Assembly (NCBI RefSeq): GCF_026314295.1
Contig: NZ_CP111108.1
Location: forward strand, 806,001 to 870,000
DNA length: 64,000 nucleotides
Source of the DNA: Caproicibacterium sp. BJN0003
GTDB lineage: Bacteria > Bacillota > Clostridia > Oscillospirales > Acutalibacteraceae
Reading direction: 5' to 3'
A program made the translations under genes and the position numbers. Every line of letters begins with the position of its first letter. Position 1 is the first letter of the stretch. Below are positions 1-8,934 of this stretch, one piece after another. The notes under the pieces were generated by a model. That model was given only the letters and a program-made list of their open reading frames with translations, searched no databases and was not told the origin of the DNA.

Positions 1-1
1 A

Positions 2-70
2 GGTTTTACCGGCTCCGGAGAGGGAATCGCCGCTCACTGTGTTTGTCTTTTAACAGAAAAAAATAATTAA
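2..70 (+). CDS. Possible 3' end of an upstream gene (partial)
   Basis: Reading from base 2, an open frame of 22 codons runs to a TAA at 68-70 and includes a Gly/Ser-rich stretch (GFTGSGEGIAAHCVC). Codon use looks like that of the neighbouring genes. The two other plus frames close earlier or at about the same place and look less protein-like. The gene would start outside the window and I cannot identify the family. This is a weak call. Confidence 0.25.
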   Translation, partial: GFTGSGEGIAAHCVCLLTEKNN

Positions 71-151
71 ATACTTTCTTTTCTTGAATCGAAAATAGTC
101 AGATTGGCGTCCTTCTGCATACTCTGGAGTAAAACAGAGGGGTGGTTAGCT

Positions 152-382
152 ATGGAAAGACCAATGATTCTGGTTAGCTCAATTACGTATGCATTAAAAG
201 GGCGGGATCTCCTGCTTTCTTATAGAATTTCTTCTTTTGTAGAACGAATTCCTCATTTATCGAAACAAACAGGCTGTGGATATGCTTTGTATGTGCCAAA
301 GAAAACGGATGAAGCAGAAACGATTCTCAAAGAAGCTGGTATCAGAGTTCTCGGGCGTGAGAAAAGGGCGAGTACAGTATGA
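152..382 (+). CDS. DUF3343 family protein (putative Se/S carrier-like)
   Basis: A 76-residue protein of the DUF3343 type, a small family often found beside class V aminotransferases of the cysteine desulfurase/selenocysteine lyase group and suggested to carry sulfur or selenium. The start at 152 is chosen because a purine-rich AGAGGGG lies just upstream; a longer frame from 104 has no comparable site. The stop overlaps the start of the next gene (ATGA at 379-382), so the two are translationally coupled and probably work together. Function is inferred from family and context only. Confidence 0.7.
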   Translation: MERPMILVSSITYALKGRDLLLSYRISSFVERIPHLSKQTGCGYALYVPKKTDEAETILKEAGIRVLGREKRASTV

Positions 383-1521
383 TTTATCTTGATAATGCGG
401 CAACTACATTCCCAAAACCAACAGAAGTTTGGAAGGCAATGCAGCTTGCTTTAGTACGTTATGGGGCAAATCCGGGCAGATCCGGACACAGTATGAGTCT
501 GCGTGCTGCAGAGGAGGTTTATCGCTGTAGGGAAGCGGCTGCAAAACTTTTTGATGCTGAAGGACCAGAAAATGTGGCCTTTACAATGAACTGCACGCAA
601 TCCCTGAATTTTGCAATTAAAGGACTGGTGAAAACTGGGGGGCATGTGGTTACTTCTAATTTGGAGCATAATGCCGTAATGCGTCCTCTCGAAGCGCTGC
701 AGAAAGAGGGAATCATTACTTATACACAGGCAAAAGTTGTTCCTGAAGATCATGATGCCACACTGGAGAATTTTAGAGAGGCATTGAGGGAGAATACTTG
801 TTTAGTCGTCTGCACACAGGCTTCCAATGTTTGGGGCATTCGGGTTCCGGTAGAACGAATCTGTGCAATGGTCAATCAGTATCAAATTCCGATGGTAGTA
901 GACTGTGCTCAGACGGCAGGAGTGGTTCCGATTTCCATGAAAGACGGATACGCGTGCATTTGTATGGCAGGTCATAAGGGACTCTATGGCCCTATGGGAA
1001 CCGGCATTATGATTATGCGCTCCGGACTTTCTATGAAAACGTTGATAGAAGGGGGAACTGGAACAGGTTCTATGAATCTTTCACAGCCAGAGACGATTCC
1101 AGACCGTTTTGAAAGTGGAACTGTTAATCTTCCTGGAATTGCCGGACTTCATCAAGGAATTTTATTTGTTCAAAAGAGAACGCCGCCTAAAATTGCAGAT
1201 TACGAGATGAAGCTTTCGCAAATGTTTTATGCTGGCTTGAGTCACATGAAAAATGTGAAACTCTATACACCAATGCCATCATTGCCTGATTATGTTCCGG
1301 TTATTTCTTTTAATATTGAAGGAATGGAAAGTGAGGTAGCCGGGGAAAATTTAAACAAAGAGGGAATTGCAGTGCGTGCTGGTCTGCACTGCGCCCCCTG
1401 TGCACATCGGACATTTGGAACTTTAGAAAGCGGAGCTATCAGAGTTTGCCCTTCTGCTTTTACAACAGAAAAAGAAATCCAGATGGCTTTGAAAGCGGTG
1501 AAAAAAATTTCTGCTAGCTAA
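379..1521 (+). CDS. Class V aminotransferase, cysteine desulfurase family
   Basis: A 380-residue PLP enzyme of the cysteine desulfurase/selenocysteine lyase-like family (TIGR01977 type). The PLP lysine is K200 in the motif AGHKGLYGP. The catalytic-loop cysteine is C338 in GLHCAPCAHR, with a second cysteine at 341. N-terminal YLDNAATTFPKP is the usual start of the family. It would mobilise sulfur (or selenium) from cysteine and hand it on as persulfide. Coupling to the DUF3343 gene suggests a donor/carrier pair. It is not clearly IscS or SufS: no scaffold gene sits beside it. Confidence 0.88.
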   Translation: MIYLDNAATTFPKPTEVWKAMQLALVRYGANPGRSGHSMSLRAAEEVYRCREAAAKLFDAEGPENVAFTMNCTQSLNFAIKGLVKTGGHVVTSNLEHNAVMRPLEALQKEGIITYTQAKVVPEDHDATLENFREALRENTCLVVCTQASNVWGIRVPVERICAMVNQYQIPMVVDCAQTAGVVPISMKDGYACICMAGHKGLYGPMGTGIMIMRSGLSMKTLIEGGTGTGSMNLSQPETIPDRFESGTVNLPGIAGLHQGILFVQKRTPPKIADYEMKLSQMFYAGLSHMKNVKLYTPMPSLPDYVPVISFNIEGMESEVAGENLNKEGIAVRAGLHCAPCAHRTFGTLESGAIRVCPSAFTTEKEIQMALKAVKKISAS

Positions 1522-1533
1522 ACAGAAAAGGTG

Positions 1534-1562
1534 TTTTCATCTTCCAACAGATATGTTAGAAT
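1534..1562 (+). promoter_or_regulatory. Putative sigma-A promoter for cdaA-cdaR
   Basis: TTTTCA (1534-1539), 17-bp spacer, TAGAAT (1557-1562), about 50 bases before the chosen cdaA start. The -10 box matches at five of six positions and the -35 at four. Confidence 0.45.
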
Positions 1563-1614
1563 AAAAAAGAAATATATGATTTTCAAATAAATGAAGTTAA
1601 AAGGGGGCATTTCT

Positions 1615-2502
1615 ATGGGGCAGTTTGTAACATTTTGGACTGCTTTGGGAAGATTATTCCAAAGTTTCCAGCTCAAAGATTTACTGGATGTCGCCCTTGT
1701 CTCCTTTATTATTTATAATGCAATTAAATTAATTCGAGAAACCCGCGCTGCGCAGTTGGTCAAAGGAATTATTTTAGTAGCAGGGGTCTGGTTGATTGCG
1801 CTGGCGTTTAATCTTTATGTGATGACTTCGCTTTTGCAGTATCTGTTTCAGTTTGGACTTTTAGCGGTTGTCGTGCTGTTTCAGCCGGAACTGCGCCGTG
1901 CTTTGGAACAAATCGGTCGTAGTGGAAACTTGAACGATGCTGGAAAAAAGTTTTTTGGCACTCAGCGCAACTGGAAAAGTGAGGAACGTGAGACTCGTAA
2001 GCTGAGAGGGATCATTGCGATTGTAGATTCCTGTGAAGCAATGTCCAAGTCAAAAACCGGTGCTTTGATTGTCTTCGAACGTCACACTCGTTTGGGAGAA
2101 ATTATTAATACAGGGACTGTTGTGAATGCGGTTCCTTCAGCGCCGATTATCTGTAATATCTTTTTTAACAAAGCGCCGCTTCATGACGGTGCAATGATTA
2201 TTCGTGACGGAATGGTTTATGCTGCTGGATGCATTTTGCCTTTGACAAAAGATGAGACGGTGGATATCAATCTTGGAACCCGACATCGTGCCGCAATCGG
2301 CATGAGCGAAAATTCTGATGCCGTTGTTGTAGTCGTTTCAGAGGAGACCGGGCAGATCTCTATTGCGCTCAACAGTTCGATTACGCGGAATTATACAAGG
2401 GAGACACTGAAAGAAAAGTTGTGCTCTCTACTTCTGGAAGAACCTGTCCCAAAGAAAAAATGGAACGGCTTCTTTTCCAAAAGGGGGCGGAAAGAATCAT
2501 GA
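1615..2502 (+). CDS. cdaA: Diadenylate cyclase CdaA
   Basis: Makes cyclic di-AMP from two ATP at the membrane. About 295 residues: a hydrophobic N-terminal region with about three membrane segments (to roughly residue 90), then a DisA_N-type cyclase domain with the DGA motif (D191) and the RHR motif (R223-R225). I choose ATG 1615 over 1591 because AAAGGGGG sits seven bases before it. The stop overlaps the start of cdaR (ATGA at 2499-2502). In many Firmicutes cdaA-cdaR is followed by glmM; here glmM lies some 45 kb away at 48325. Confidence 0.95.
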   Translation: MGQFVTFWTALGRLFQSFQLKDLLDVALVSFIIYNAIKLIRETRAAQLVKGIILVAGVWLIALAFNLYVMTSLLQYLFQFGLLAVVVLFQPELRRALEQIGRSGNLNDAGKKFFGTQRNWKSEERETRKLRGIIAIVDSCEAMSKSKTGALIVFERHTRLGEIINTGTVVNAVPSAPIICNIFFNKAPLHDGAMIIRDGMVYAAGCILPLTKDETVDINLGTRHRAAIGMSENSDAVVVVVSEETGQISIALNSSITRNYTRETLKEKLCSLLLEEPVPKKKWNGFFSKRGRKES

Positions 2503-3848
2503 ACCAGGAACCAAAACAAGATGAGATACTCCGAATTTTAACAGAAGAGCCGGAGAAAAAGAAGAAACAAAGGATTCGTCCTGGGGATTGGTTTTATAAC
2601 AACCGATTTGTTATGGTCTTTTCTATCGTGATTTCTTTAGCTTTATGGCTCTTGATGGCTTATAACGATACACAGAGAAATCCGGTGATTGTCAGTGATG
2701 TTCCAATCAGCGTGACACTTCCGGAAACATTGCAGCAAAAAGAGCTCAAGGTTTACGGGCTTGCTTCCGATGCGACTGCAAAAGTTGGTGTTACCGGAAC
2801 TCCTACCATCGTTTATGCTTTAAATAGCACAAATATGGAAGTGGTGCCGGAAAGCCTTTCGGAAATTAGCGGTCCGGGCAATTATAATCTGAAGCTTAAA
2901 GTGAATAAAACGGGCGCTTACAGCAATTATGATGTCAAAAGTATTTCTCCTTCCAGTATTTCTGTAACGGTCGATTATGCGGCAGAAAAAACTTTTGAAA
3001 TCAAGCTGCCCTCTGTGATGGATCAGATCAATAATGACAGCTATTTTAGTCCTGGGCCGACGCTTTCCATGGAGAATGTAACGGTTTCAGGTCCAAAGAG
3101 CGAAATCGATAAAATTGACCATGTTTCGTTTAACTATACGCCGAGCCCTAGTCCTTTGGAAGAGACAAAGAAGACCTCAGCAAGTTTGATCCTTTATGAT
3201 TCGGATAATAAAGAGATTCATTCCAAACTTCTTTCAATGAGTCCTTCTGTTGTCGATATCAGTGTGCAGGTGATGCCAAAAAAGACAGTCACCTTGGTAC
3301 CGACCTTTAAGAATAAGCCTGCTGGAATTACTCTTTCAAAAGATTCCTATACGGTAAGTCCTGCAACAATTGAAGTGGCAGCGCCCAAGAATGTGTTGTC
3401 TAAGCTTTCTGATACACTGGAATTGGCGCCAGTCGATTTCTCTCAGATTTCTACCACACAGTATGCATTTAATCAGGGGATTACGCTGCCGACAGATTGC
3501 CAAAATCTGAGTGCTTCTTCTACGGCAAAAGTTACCCTTAATAATCTTGCAAATTATACGACCAAGAACTTGGAAGTCACGAACTTTACGCTCACGAATA
3601 TTCCTACAGGAACTTCGGCAAAGATTTTGACGGAGAAGCTGGAAGTGATGGCAGTTGGACCAGAGGCAGATCTGGAATCAATGACAGACTCCAATCTGAT
3701 TGCAACGGTAGACCTTTCCGGAAGAGAGGGCAGTATCGGAACGATTCCAGTTCAGGTTTCCGTTGCAGTAAGCGGTTCGAACCGCAGTTGGATTTATGGG
3801 AATTATACGGTGAATGTTGTCTTTTCGGGAACGGCTAGTACGGGTTAG
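2499..3848 (+). CDS. cdaR: YbbR-domain protein CdaR, regulator of CdaA
   Basis: A 449-residue protein with one N-terminal membrane segment (about residues 25-48) followed by an extracytoplasmic region of repeated YbbR-like beta domains. CdaR proteins bind CdaA and modulate c-di-AMP synthesis. ATG 2499 is preceded by AAGGGGGCGG and overlaps the cdaA stop, so translation is coupled. An in-frame extension back to 2421 would lie inside cdaA and lacks support. A terminator follows. Confidence 0.9.
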   Translation: MNQEPKQDEILRILTEEPEKKKKQRIRPGDWFYNNRFVMVFSIVISLALWLLMAYNDTQRNPVIVSDVPISVTLPETLQQKELKVYGLASDATAKVGVTGTPTIVYALNSTNMEVVPESLSEISGPGNYNLKLKVNKTGAYSNYDVKSISPSSISVTVDYAAEKTFEIKLPSVMDQINNDSYFSPGPTLSMENVTVSGPKSEIDKIDHVSFNYTPSPSPLEETKKTSASLILYDSDNKEIHSKLLSMSPSVVDISVQVMPKKTVTLVPTFKNKPAGITLSKDSYTVSPATIEVAAPKNVLSKLSDTLELAPVDFSQISTTQYAFNQGITLPTDCQNLSASSTAKVTLNNLANYTTKNLEVTNFTLTNIPTGTSAKILTEKLEVMAVGPEADLESMTDSNLIATVDLSGREGSIGTIPVQVSVAVSGSNRSWIYGNYTVNVVFSGTASTG

Positions 3849-3872
3849 CGGCAGACCCAAAATGAGAGAATA

Positions 3873-3925
3873 AAAGGATACCTTTCAAATCCGGCTTTTT
3901 CGGAGGCGAGAGGTATCTTTTTTAT
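3873..3925 (+). terminator. Terminator of cdaA-cdaR
   Basis: Inverted repeat AAGGATACCTTTC ... GAGAGGTATCTTTTTT, about ten base pairs with one G-U pair, followed by six T. Confidence 0.75.
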
Positions 3926-3946
3926 TGCAGACTTTTGAATTGCAGG

Positions 3947-3975
3947 TTGAAACAAAGTGCTAAAAATGATAAAAT
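3947..3975 (+). promoter_or_regulatory. Promoter of the recJ-rel block
   Basis: TTGAAA (3947-3952), 17-bp spacer, TAAAAT (3970-3975), some 45 bases before recJ. Both boxes match five of six positions of the sigma-A consensus. Confidence 0.65.
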
Positions 3976-4021
3976 ATATTATTCCGTCATTATTTGAAAA
4001 ATGAAGGGGAGGAGGATAGGA

Positions 4022-6103
4022 ATGAAGCATTGGAAGGTTGCACCATGCGATCATGCTGCTGCTGTTAAGTGTGCGCGGCAGCTCGGAATTCCAGCGATGA
4101 CTGCTGCTTTGCTGCAGAACCGTGGATTTGATGATTCCCAAAAAATGCATGAAATGCTGGAAGGTCAGTCAATTTCGGATCCGCTTTTGATGCTGGATAT
4201 GGGAAAAGCAGTTTCTGCAATTCAGCAAGCAATCGATACGGAGGAACGGATCGCGGTTTATGGAGATTACGATGCGGATGGTGTAACTGCAACGGCAATG
4301 CTTGTTTCCTATCTTGCGAGCTGCGGGGCAGATGTGAATTACTATATTCCGGAGCGGGAAGGTGAAGGTTATGGGATGAATCTTCACGCCATTGAAAAGC
4401 TGAAAGAATTTGGAATTCAGTTGATCGTTACGGTCGACAATGGGATCGCGTCCATTGCAGAAGCAAAGAGAGCAGCAGAACTGGGAATGAAACTGGTCAT
4501 TACGGATCACCATCAGCCGCAGGGAGAGATTCCACAGGCCGAAGCGGTGGTGGATCCTCATCGGAAAGAAGATCAAAGTCCCTGCAAGATGCTTTGTGGA
4601 GCTGGGATCGCTTTTAAACTGATTTTGGCAATGGAAGGCGAATATGCGGATACAGAGAGCCTTTTAGAAGAATATGCGGAACTCGCCATGCTTGGAACGA
4701 TCGGGGATGTGGTTCCGCTGGTTGGAGAAAATCGTATTTTGGTAAAAGAGGGATTACGTCTTTTACCAAGAACCAATCGCCCGGGACTGCGTGCTTTAAT
4801 GGAATACGCAGGAGTAAAAGAGCAGGCATTGAGCGCTACTACCGTTGCGTTTTCGCTGGTACCGCGTCTGAATGCCACCGGTAGAATGGGGTCTCCAAAG
4901 AGAGCGGTAGAACTTTTGATTGGGGAGAATCCTATGGAGACGGATTCGCTTGCTGCCCAAATCTGTGCAGATAATGACCGGCGTCGGGAAACAGAGGAAC
5001 AGATTATGGAAGAGGTAATGGAGCTCTTGCATAGGGAACCTCAACGCCTTTTAGATCGTGTGATTGTGGTGGAAGGACAAAACTGGCATCATGGTGTGAT
5101 TGGAATTGTTTCATCGCGCCTGACCGAACGGTTCGAAAAGCCCAGCATTGTAATTTCTGTTACCGGAGAGGAAGCAAGAGGCTCTGGGAGAAGTGTAGAG
5201 GGCTTTTCCCTTTTTGATGCGGTTTATAGCTGCCGGGATCTTTTGACCCGCTTTGGTGGACACCCTATGGCCGCAGGACTTTCACTCGCTCCACAAAATC
5301 TCGAATTGTTCCGAACCCGTATCAATCATTATGCTTATGCTTTAAACTGTCCGATGCCGGTTCCAGAACTCATGTTGGATGGTATTTTAAAGCCGTCAAA
5401 AATCAGTTTGGAGATTCCAAGAGCTGCTTCTCTTCTGGAACCATTTGGAACCGGGAATCCGGCACCGCTTTTTGGAATCTTTGGGGTCACTTTAACAAGC
5501 ATTCATCCGGTCGGAAACGGAAAGCATTTGCGCCTGCAGGTGGAAAAGGACGGAACCTTTTTGCAGTGTATGAAGTTTGGTATGACCGAAGAACAGCTTC
5601 CCTATCAAATCGGGACGAAGCTCGATCTGGCAGTCACTTTGGAATGTCACCCATTTCGTGGGCAGGATACCCTGTCCATTTATATTAGAGAGATGAAGCT
5701 GAGTGCCTGTTCTCCAGAATTGATGATTGCAGGCAGGCAGAATTATGAAAAAATGCTTCGGAAGGAAGCACTTTCACCGAAGGAAGCCACTGCAGTTTTG
5801 CCAAGTCGCAGCGACGCAGCGCAGCTTTATCGGATTTTGCGGGCCCAAAATGGATATCAGGGCTCAGAAGAGGGAATTTCTCGTTTAATTGAACTTCCAA
5901 TGGAGAAGATATTGACAATTCTGTATATTTTTTCTGAGAAAAATTTGATTCATATGGAAGACTTTGGTGGACAGTATCAAATTAAGATGATTCCAAATCC
6001 GCAGAAAGTTGATTTGATGGATTGTTCTGCAATTCATTATATCGAACAGTTTCTGCCAGAAAGAGAGGTGAGTGTGTATGGCGTATCCGCTGAAAACGTA
6101 TGA
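4022..6103 (+). CDS. recJ: Single-stranded-DNA-specific exonuclease RecJ
   Basis: 5'-3' ssDNA exonuclease used in recombination and mismatch repair. About 693 residues. N-terminal DHH domain with YGDYDADG (about residue 80) and the DHH triad at 162-164; DHHA1 domain with GGHPMAAG near residue 413; then an OB-like region and an extra C-terminal part of roughly 130 residues, as in longer Firmicutes RecJ proteins. ATG 4022 is chosen for the AGGGGAGGAGG just upstream; 4001 would precede that site. The 3' end overlaps the start of rel by about 26 bases, so the two are cotranscribed. Confidence 0.95.
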   Translation: MKHWKVAPCDHAAAVKCARQLGIPAMTAALLQNRGFDDSQKMHEMLEGQSISDPLLMLDMGKAVSAIQQAIDTEERIAVYGDYDADGVTATAMLVSYLASCGADVNYYIPEREGEGYGMNLHAIEKLKEFGIQLIVTVDNGIASIAEAKRAAELGMKLVITDHHQPQGEIPQAEAVVDPHRKEDQSPCKMLCGAGIAFKLILAMEGEYADTESLLEEYAELAMLGTIGDVVPLVGENRILVKEGLRLLPRTNRPGLRALMEYAGVKEQALSATTVAFSLVPRLNATGRMGSPKRAVELLIGENPMETDSLAAQICADNDRRRETEEQIMEEVMELLHREPQRLLDRVIVVEGQNWHHGVIGIVSSRLTERFEKPSIVISVTGEEARGSGRSVEGFSLFDAVYSCRDLLTRFGGHPMAAGLSLAPQNLELFRTRINHYAYALNCPMPVPELMLDGILKPSKISLEIPRAASLLEPFGTGNPAPLFGIFGVTLTSIHPVGNGKHLRLQVEKDGTFLQCMKFGMTEEQLPYQIGTKLDLAVTLECHPFRGQDTLSIYIREMKLSACSPELMIAGRQNYEKMLRKEALSPKEATAVLPSRSDAAQLYRILRAQNGYQGSEEGISRLIELPMEKILTILYIFSEKNLIHMEDFGGQYQIKMIPNPQKVDLMDCSAIHYIEQFLPEREVSVYGVSAENV

Positions 6104-8264
6104 TGATCTGACCGCATTGATGTCAGGCAGTGAACATGATTATGATATGGATCTGATCCGGCGTGCTTATGATGTTGCGCTGGCGTCTCATGGAGATCAG
6201 AAACGGCTTTCCGGTGCGCCGTATATTTCGCATCCGGTGGCGGTTGCCTGTACTCTGGTAGAGCTGGGAATGGATTCTGAAAGTGTCGCAGCAGGCCTTT
6301 TGCATGATGTAGCGGAAGATACTGCTACCGACCTTACAAAACTTCGTAAATTGTTTGGACCGGAAATTGCAGGGCTGATTGACGGCGTGACAAAACTCGG
6401 AAAAATTCCGCATTCTTCGCGTGAAGTGCAGCAGGCGGAGAATATCCGCAAAATGCTGATTGCAATGAGTGAGGATATTCGGGTTATCATTATCAAATTG
6501 GCAGACCGGCTGCATAATATGCGTACACGGGAATTTTGGAGTCCGCAGAAGCAGCGCGATAAGGCTTTGGAAAACATGGAGGTTTATGCTCCTATTGCAG
6601 ATCGCCTTGGTATCCGTACGATCAAAGAGGAACTAGAAGATATTTCTCTGCGATGCCTTGATCCGGTTGCATACGAAGAAATTGAAAACAGTTTAAAACA
6701 GCGCAGCAATCTGCACAACGAGTTTATTGAACGAACGAAAAGGGGAATTAAAGAACGCCTGCAGCAGATCATTCCGAATGTTTATATCGAAGGACGTGTT
6801 AAGAGCATCACCGGAATTTATCGAAAAATGTTTATTCAAGGCAGAAACTTTGATGAGATTTATGATGTGTATGCCGTGCGTGTCATTGTTGATACCGTAA
6901 ATGACTGTTACAACGTGCTTGGAGTCATTCATGATATGTTTCGTCCGCTGCCAAACCGTTTTAAAGATTATATTTCAACGCCAAAGCCAAATATGTACCA
7001 GTCTCTGCATACGACGGTACTCTCAGAAGATGGCGTCCCGTTTGAAGTGCAGATCCGTACATGGGAAATGCACCATACAGCTGAATATGGTATTGCTGCA
7101 CATTGGAAATATAAGTTGGGAGTCGGCAAAGATGGTCGTGGAGGAAAAGATTCCTTTGAGAAACGGCTGGCATGGATTCGTCAGCTTTTGGAAACGCAGC
7201 AGGATGATGCCGATGCGACCGATTTAATTCGAACGATCAAAAGTGACCTTGCGCCGGAAGAAGTTTTTGTCTTTACGCCGCAAAGCAAAGTGATTAATCT
7301 GCCGGTTGGCAGTACCGTGATTGATTTTGCCTATGCGATTCACAGTGAGGTCGGTAACCGAATGGTGGGGGCCAAAGTAGATAAGCGGATCGTCCCGATT
7401 GATACGAAGGTAAAAACGGGTCAAATTGTTGAGATCCTCACCAGTAAAGAGGCCAGAGGTCCCAGCCGTGACTGGCTAAAAATTGTAAAGACAAGTGAAG
7501 CGCGCAATAAGATTCGCACATGGTTCAAAAAAGAGAAGCGCGAAGAAAATATTATTGAAGGGCGAGAAGAACTCGAGCGCGAACTAAAGCGCGGTGGAAT
7601 TAGTTATACAGAGGAAGAACGGAAAGCAGTTCTGATGAAATTGGGCGCAAAGCAGTCGTGCGATACAGAGGACGACGTTTATGCTGCCATTGGTTATGGT
7701 GGCATTCAGCTTTGGAAAATAATGCCGAGGCTCAAAGAAGAATATCAGAAGAACCATCATGCTCTGGAGAATGAAATAAAGCCGGCTGCTGCGAAACCAT
7801 CTTCGGGAAAAGCAGTAGAAGGCGTCATCGTAGATGGAATGGATAATTGCCTGATTAAGTTTTCTCGCTGCTGCAATCCGCTTCCGGGAGATGAGATTAT
7901 CGGTTTTGTCACCCGGGGATATGGTGTTTCCATTCATAAGCGTTCCTGCAGCAATGTACCGCGTCGGATTTCTGATGCACCGGAACCGGAACGCTGGATT
8001 AGCGTTCATTGGGCAGGAGAAGTTAAGGAGCAGTTTAAGACAACACTGGAGATTGTGGCGCAGGATCGTTCCGGACTTCTTGCGGATATTACGCAGCAAT
8101 TTTTCAACATGCGCCTTTTTATTCATTCGTTAAATTCTCGCCAGACAAAAGATGGGAATGCAGTGATCTCAGCTTCTATTACGGTAAATGGAAGAGATCA
8201 TCTGGAGAGCATTATCAGTCGTCTGGAAATGGTTAACGGGATCATTTCAATTCGGCGTTCCTGA
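6078..8264 (+). CDS. rel: Bifunctional (p)ppGpp synthetase/hydrolase Rel
   Basis: A 728-residue long RSH enzyme of the stringent response. HD hydrolase domain with LLHDVAEDT (H77-D78 region). Synthetase domain with RFKDYISTPKPNMYQSLHT near residue 293; the RxKD form is that of bifunctional Rel rather than RelA. A TGS domain follows (about 395-455), then a zinc-finger/helical part with a CC motif (SRCCNPLPGDE), and a C-terminal ACT domain. ATG 6078 is preferred to the GTG at 6072 because GAGGTGAG precedes it. Both catalytic halves appear intact. Confidence 0.96.
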   Translation: MAYPLKTYDDLTALMSGSEHDYDMDLIRRAYDVALASHGDQKRLSGAPYISHPVAVACTLVELGMDSESVAAGLLHDVAEDTATDLTKLRKLFGPEIAGLIDGVTKLGKIPHSSREVQQAENIRKMLIAMSEDIRVIIIKLADRLHNMRTREFWSPQKQRDKALENMEVYAPIADRLGIRTIKEELEDISLRCLDPVAYEEIENSLKQRSNLHNEFIERTKRGIKERLQQIIPNVYIEGRVKSITGIYRKMFIQGRNFDEIYDVYAVRVIVDTVNDCYNVLGVIHDMFRPLPNRFKDYISTPKPNMYQSLHTTVLSEDGVPFEVQIRTWEMHHTAEYGIAAHWKYKLGVGKDGRGGKDSFEKRLAWIRQLLETQQDDADATDLIRTIKSDLAPEEVFVFTPQSKVINLPVGSTVIDFAYAIHSEVGNRMVGAKVDKRIVPIDTKVKTGQIVEILTSKEARGPSRDWLKIVKTSEARNKIRTWFKKEKREENIIEGREELERELKRGGISYTEEERKAVLMKLGAKQSCDTEDDVYAAIGYGGIQLWKIMPRLKEEYQKNHHALENEIKPAAAKPSSGKAVEGVIVDGMDNCLIKFSRCCNPLPGDEIIGFVTRGYGVSIHKRSCSNVPRRISDAPEPERWISVHWAGEVKEQFKTTLEIVAQDRSGLLADITQQFFNMRLFIHSLNSRQTKDGNAVISASITVNGRDHLESIISRLEMVNGIISIRRS

Positions 8265-8301
8265 GAAAACAAAATTTTCAAAAAGCATAGGAGGTTCTGA
8301 T

Positions 8302-8934
8302 ATGACCATAGAAGAAATTGCCGGGGGTCCGCTGCCGACGAACTGTTATTTGCTGACAGATGACGAAACAAAAAAAACGGCGGTGATTGATCCCGGCTTT
8401 TGGGATCAGAAACTTGCAGATGCAATTCGGGGAAAAAATGTGGAATTGATCTTATTGACCCATGCACATTTTGATCATATTATGGGAGTTGCTCAAGCAG
8501 TAAAAGAAACACAGGCAAAAGTTTATCTGCAAAAAGAAGATCAGCAGATGGCAACTGACAGCAGTCTCAATCTGACGAGCGAAGTAGGATTTCCGCCGAT
8601 TGAAACGTTTCCAATTGAACGGCTTTTAGGAGAAGATGAAACATTTTCTCTTGGTAATTTGGATATTCGAGAGATTCATACACCTGGTCATACAAAGGGA
8701 AGCTGCTGCTTTTTAACCGGAAATGCTATTTTTTCCGGAGATACTTTGATGAAAGGAACAGTTGGCCGTACAGATTTTCCAAGCGGCAGTTATCAAGATA
8801 TGATTCATTCCATTGGAAAATTAAAAGCGCTTTCCGGTGATTATAAAATTTATCCTGGACATGAAGAAAAGACAACTCTTTCGTGGGAGAGAAAGTATAA
8901 TCCCTATATGGATACGGAAGCAGGTTCTCTATGA
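8302..8934 (+). CDS. MBL-fold metallo-hydrolase (glyoxalase II-like)
   Basis: A 210-residue metallo-beta-lactamase-fold protein with THAHFDHIMG as the metal motif, followed by GHTKGSCC and FSGDTL, the usual order in the short YcbL/glyoxalase II-like group. Such proteins hydrolyse thioesters or similar bonds; the substrate here is unknown. ATG 8302 has GGAGG at 8290-8294 (TAGGAGGTTC) upstream; longer frames run into rel. Its stop overlaps the hemZ start (ATGA at 8931-8934). Confidence 0.88.
   Translation: MTIEEIAGGPLPTNCYLLTDDETKKTAVIDPGFWDQKLADAIRGKNVELILLTHAHFDHIMGVAQAVKETQAKVYLQKEDQQMATDSSLNLTSEVGFPPIETFPIERLLGEDETFSLGNLDIREIHTPGHTKGSCCFLTGNAIFSGDTLMKGTVGRTDFPSGSYQDMIHSIGKLKALSGDYKIYPGHEEKTTLSWERKYNPYMDTEAGSL

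Noticed and set aside
7584-8126. A 180-codon minus-strand frame.
   Set aside because: It lies antisense within rel, which is complete and clearly identified.
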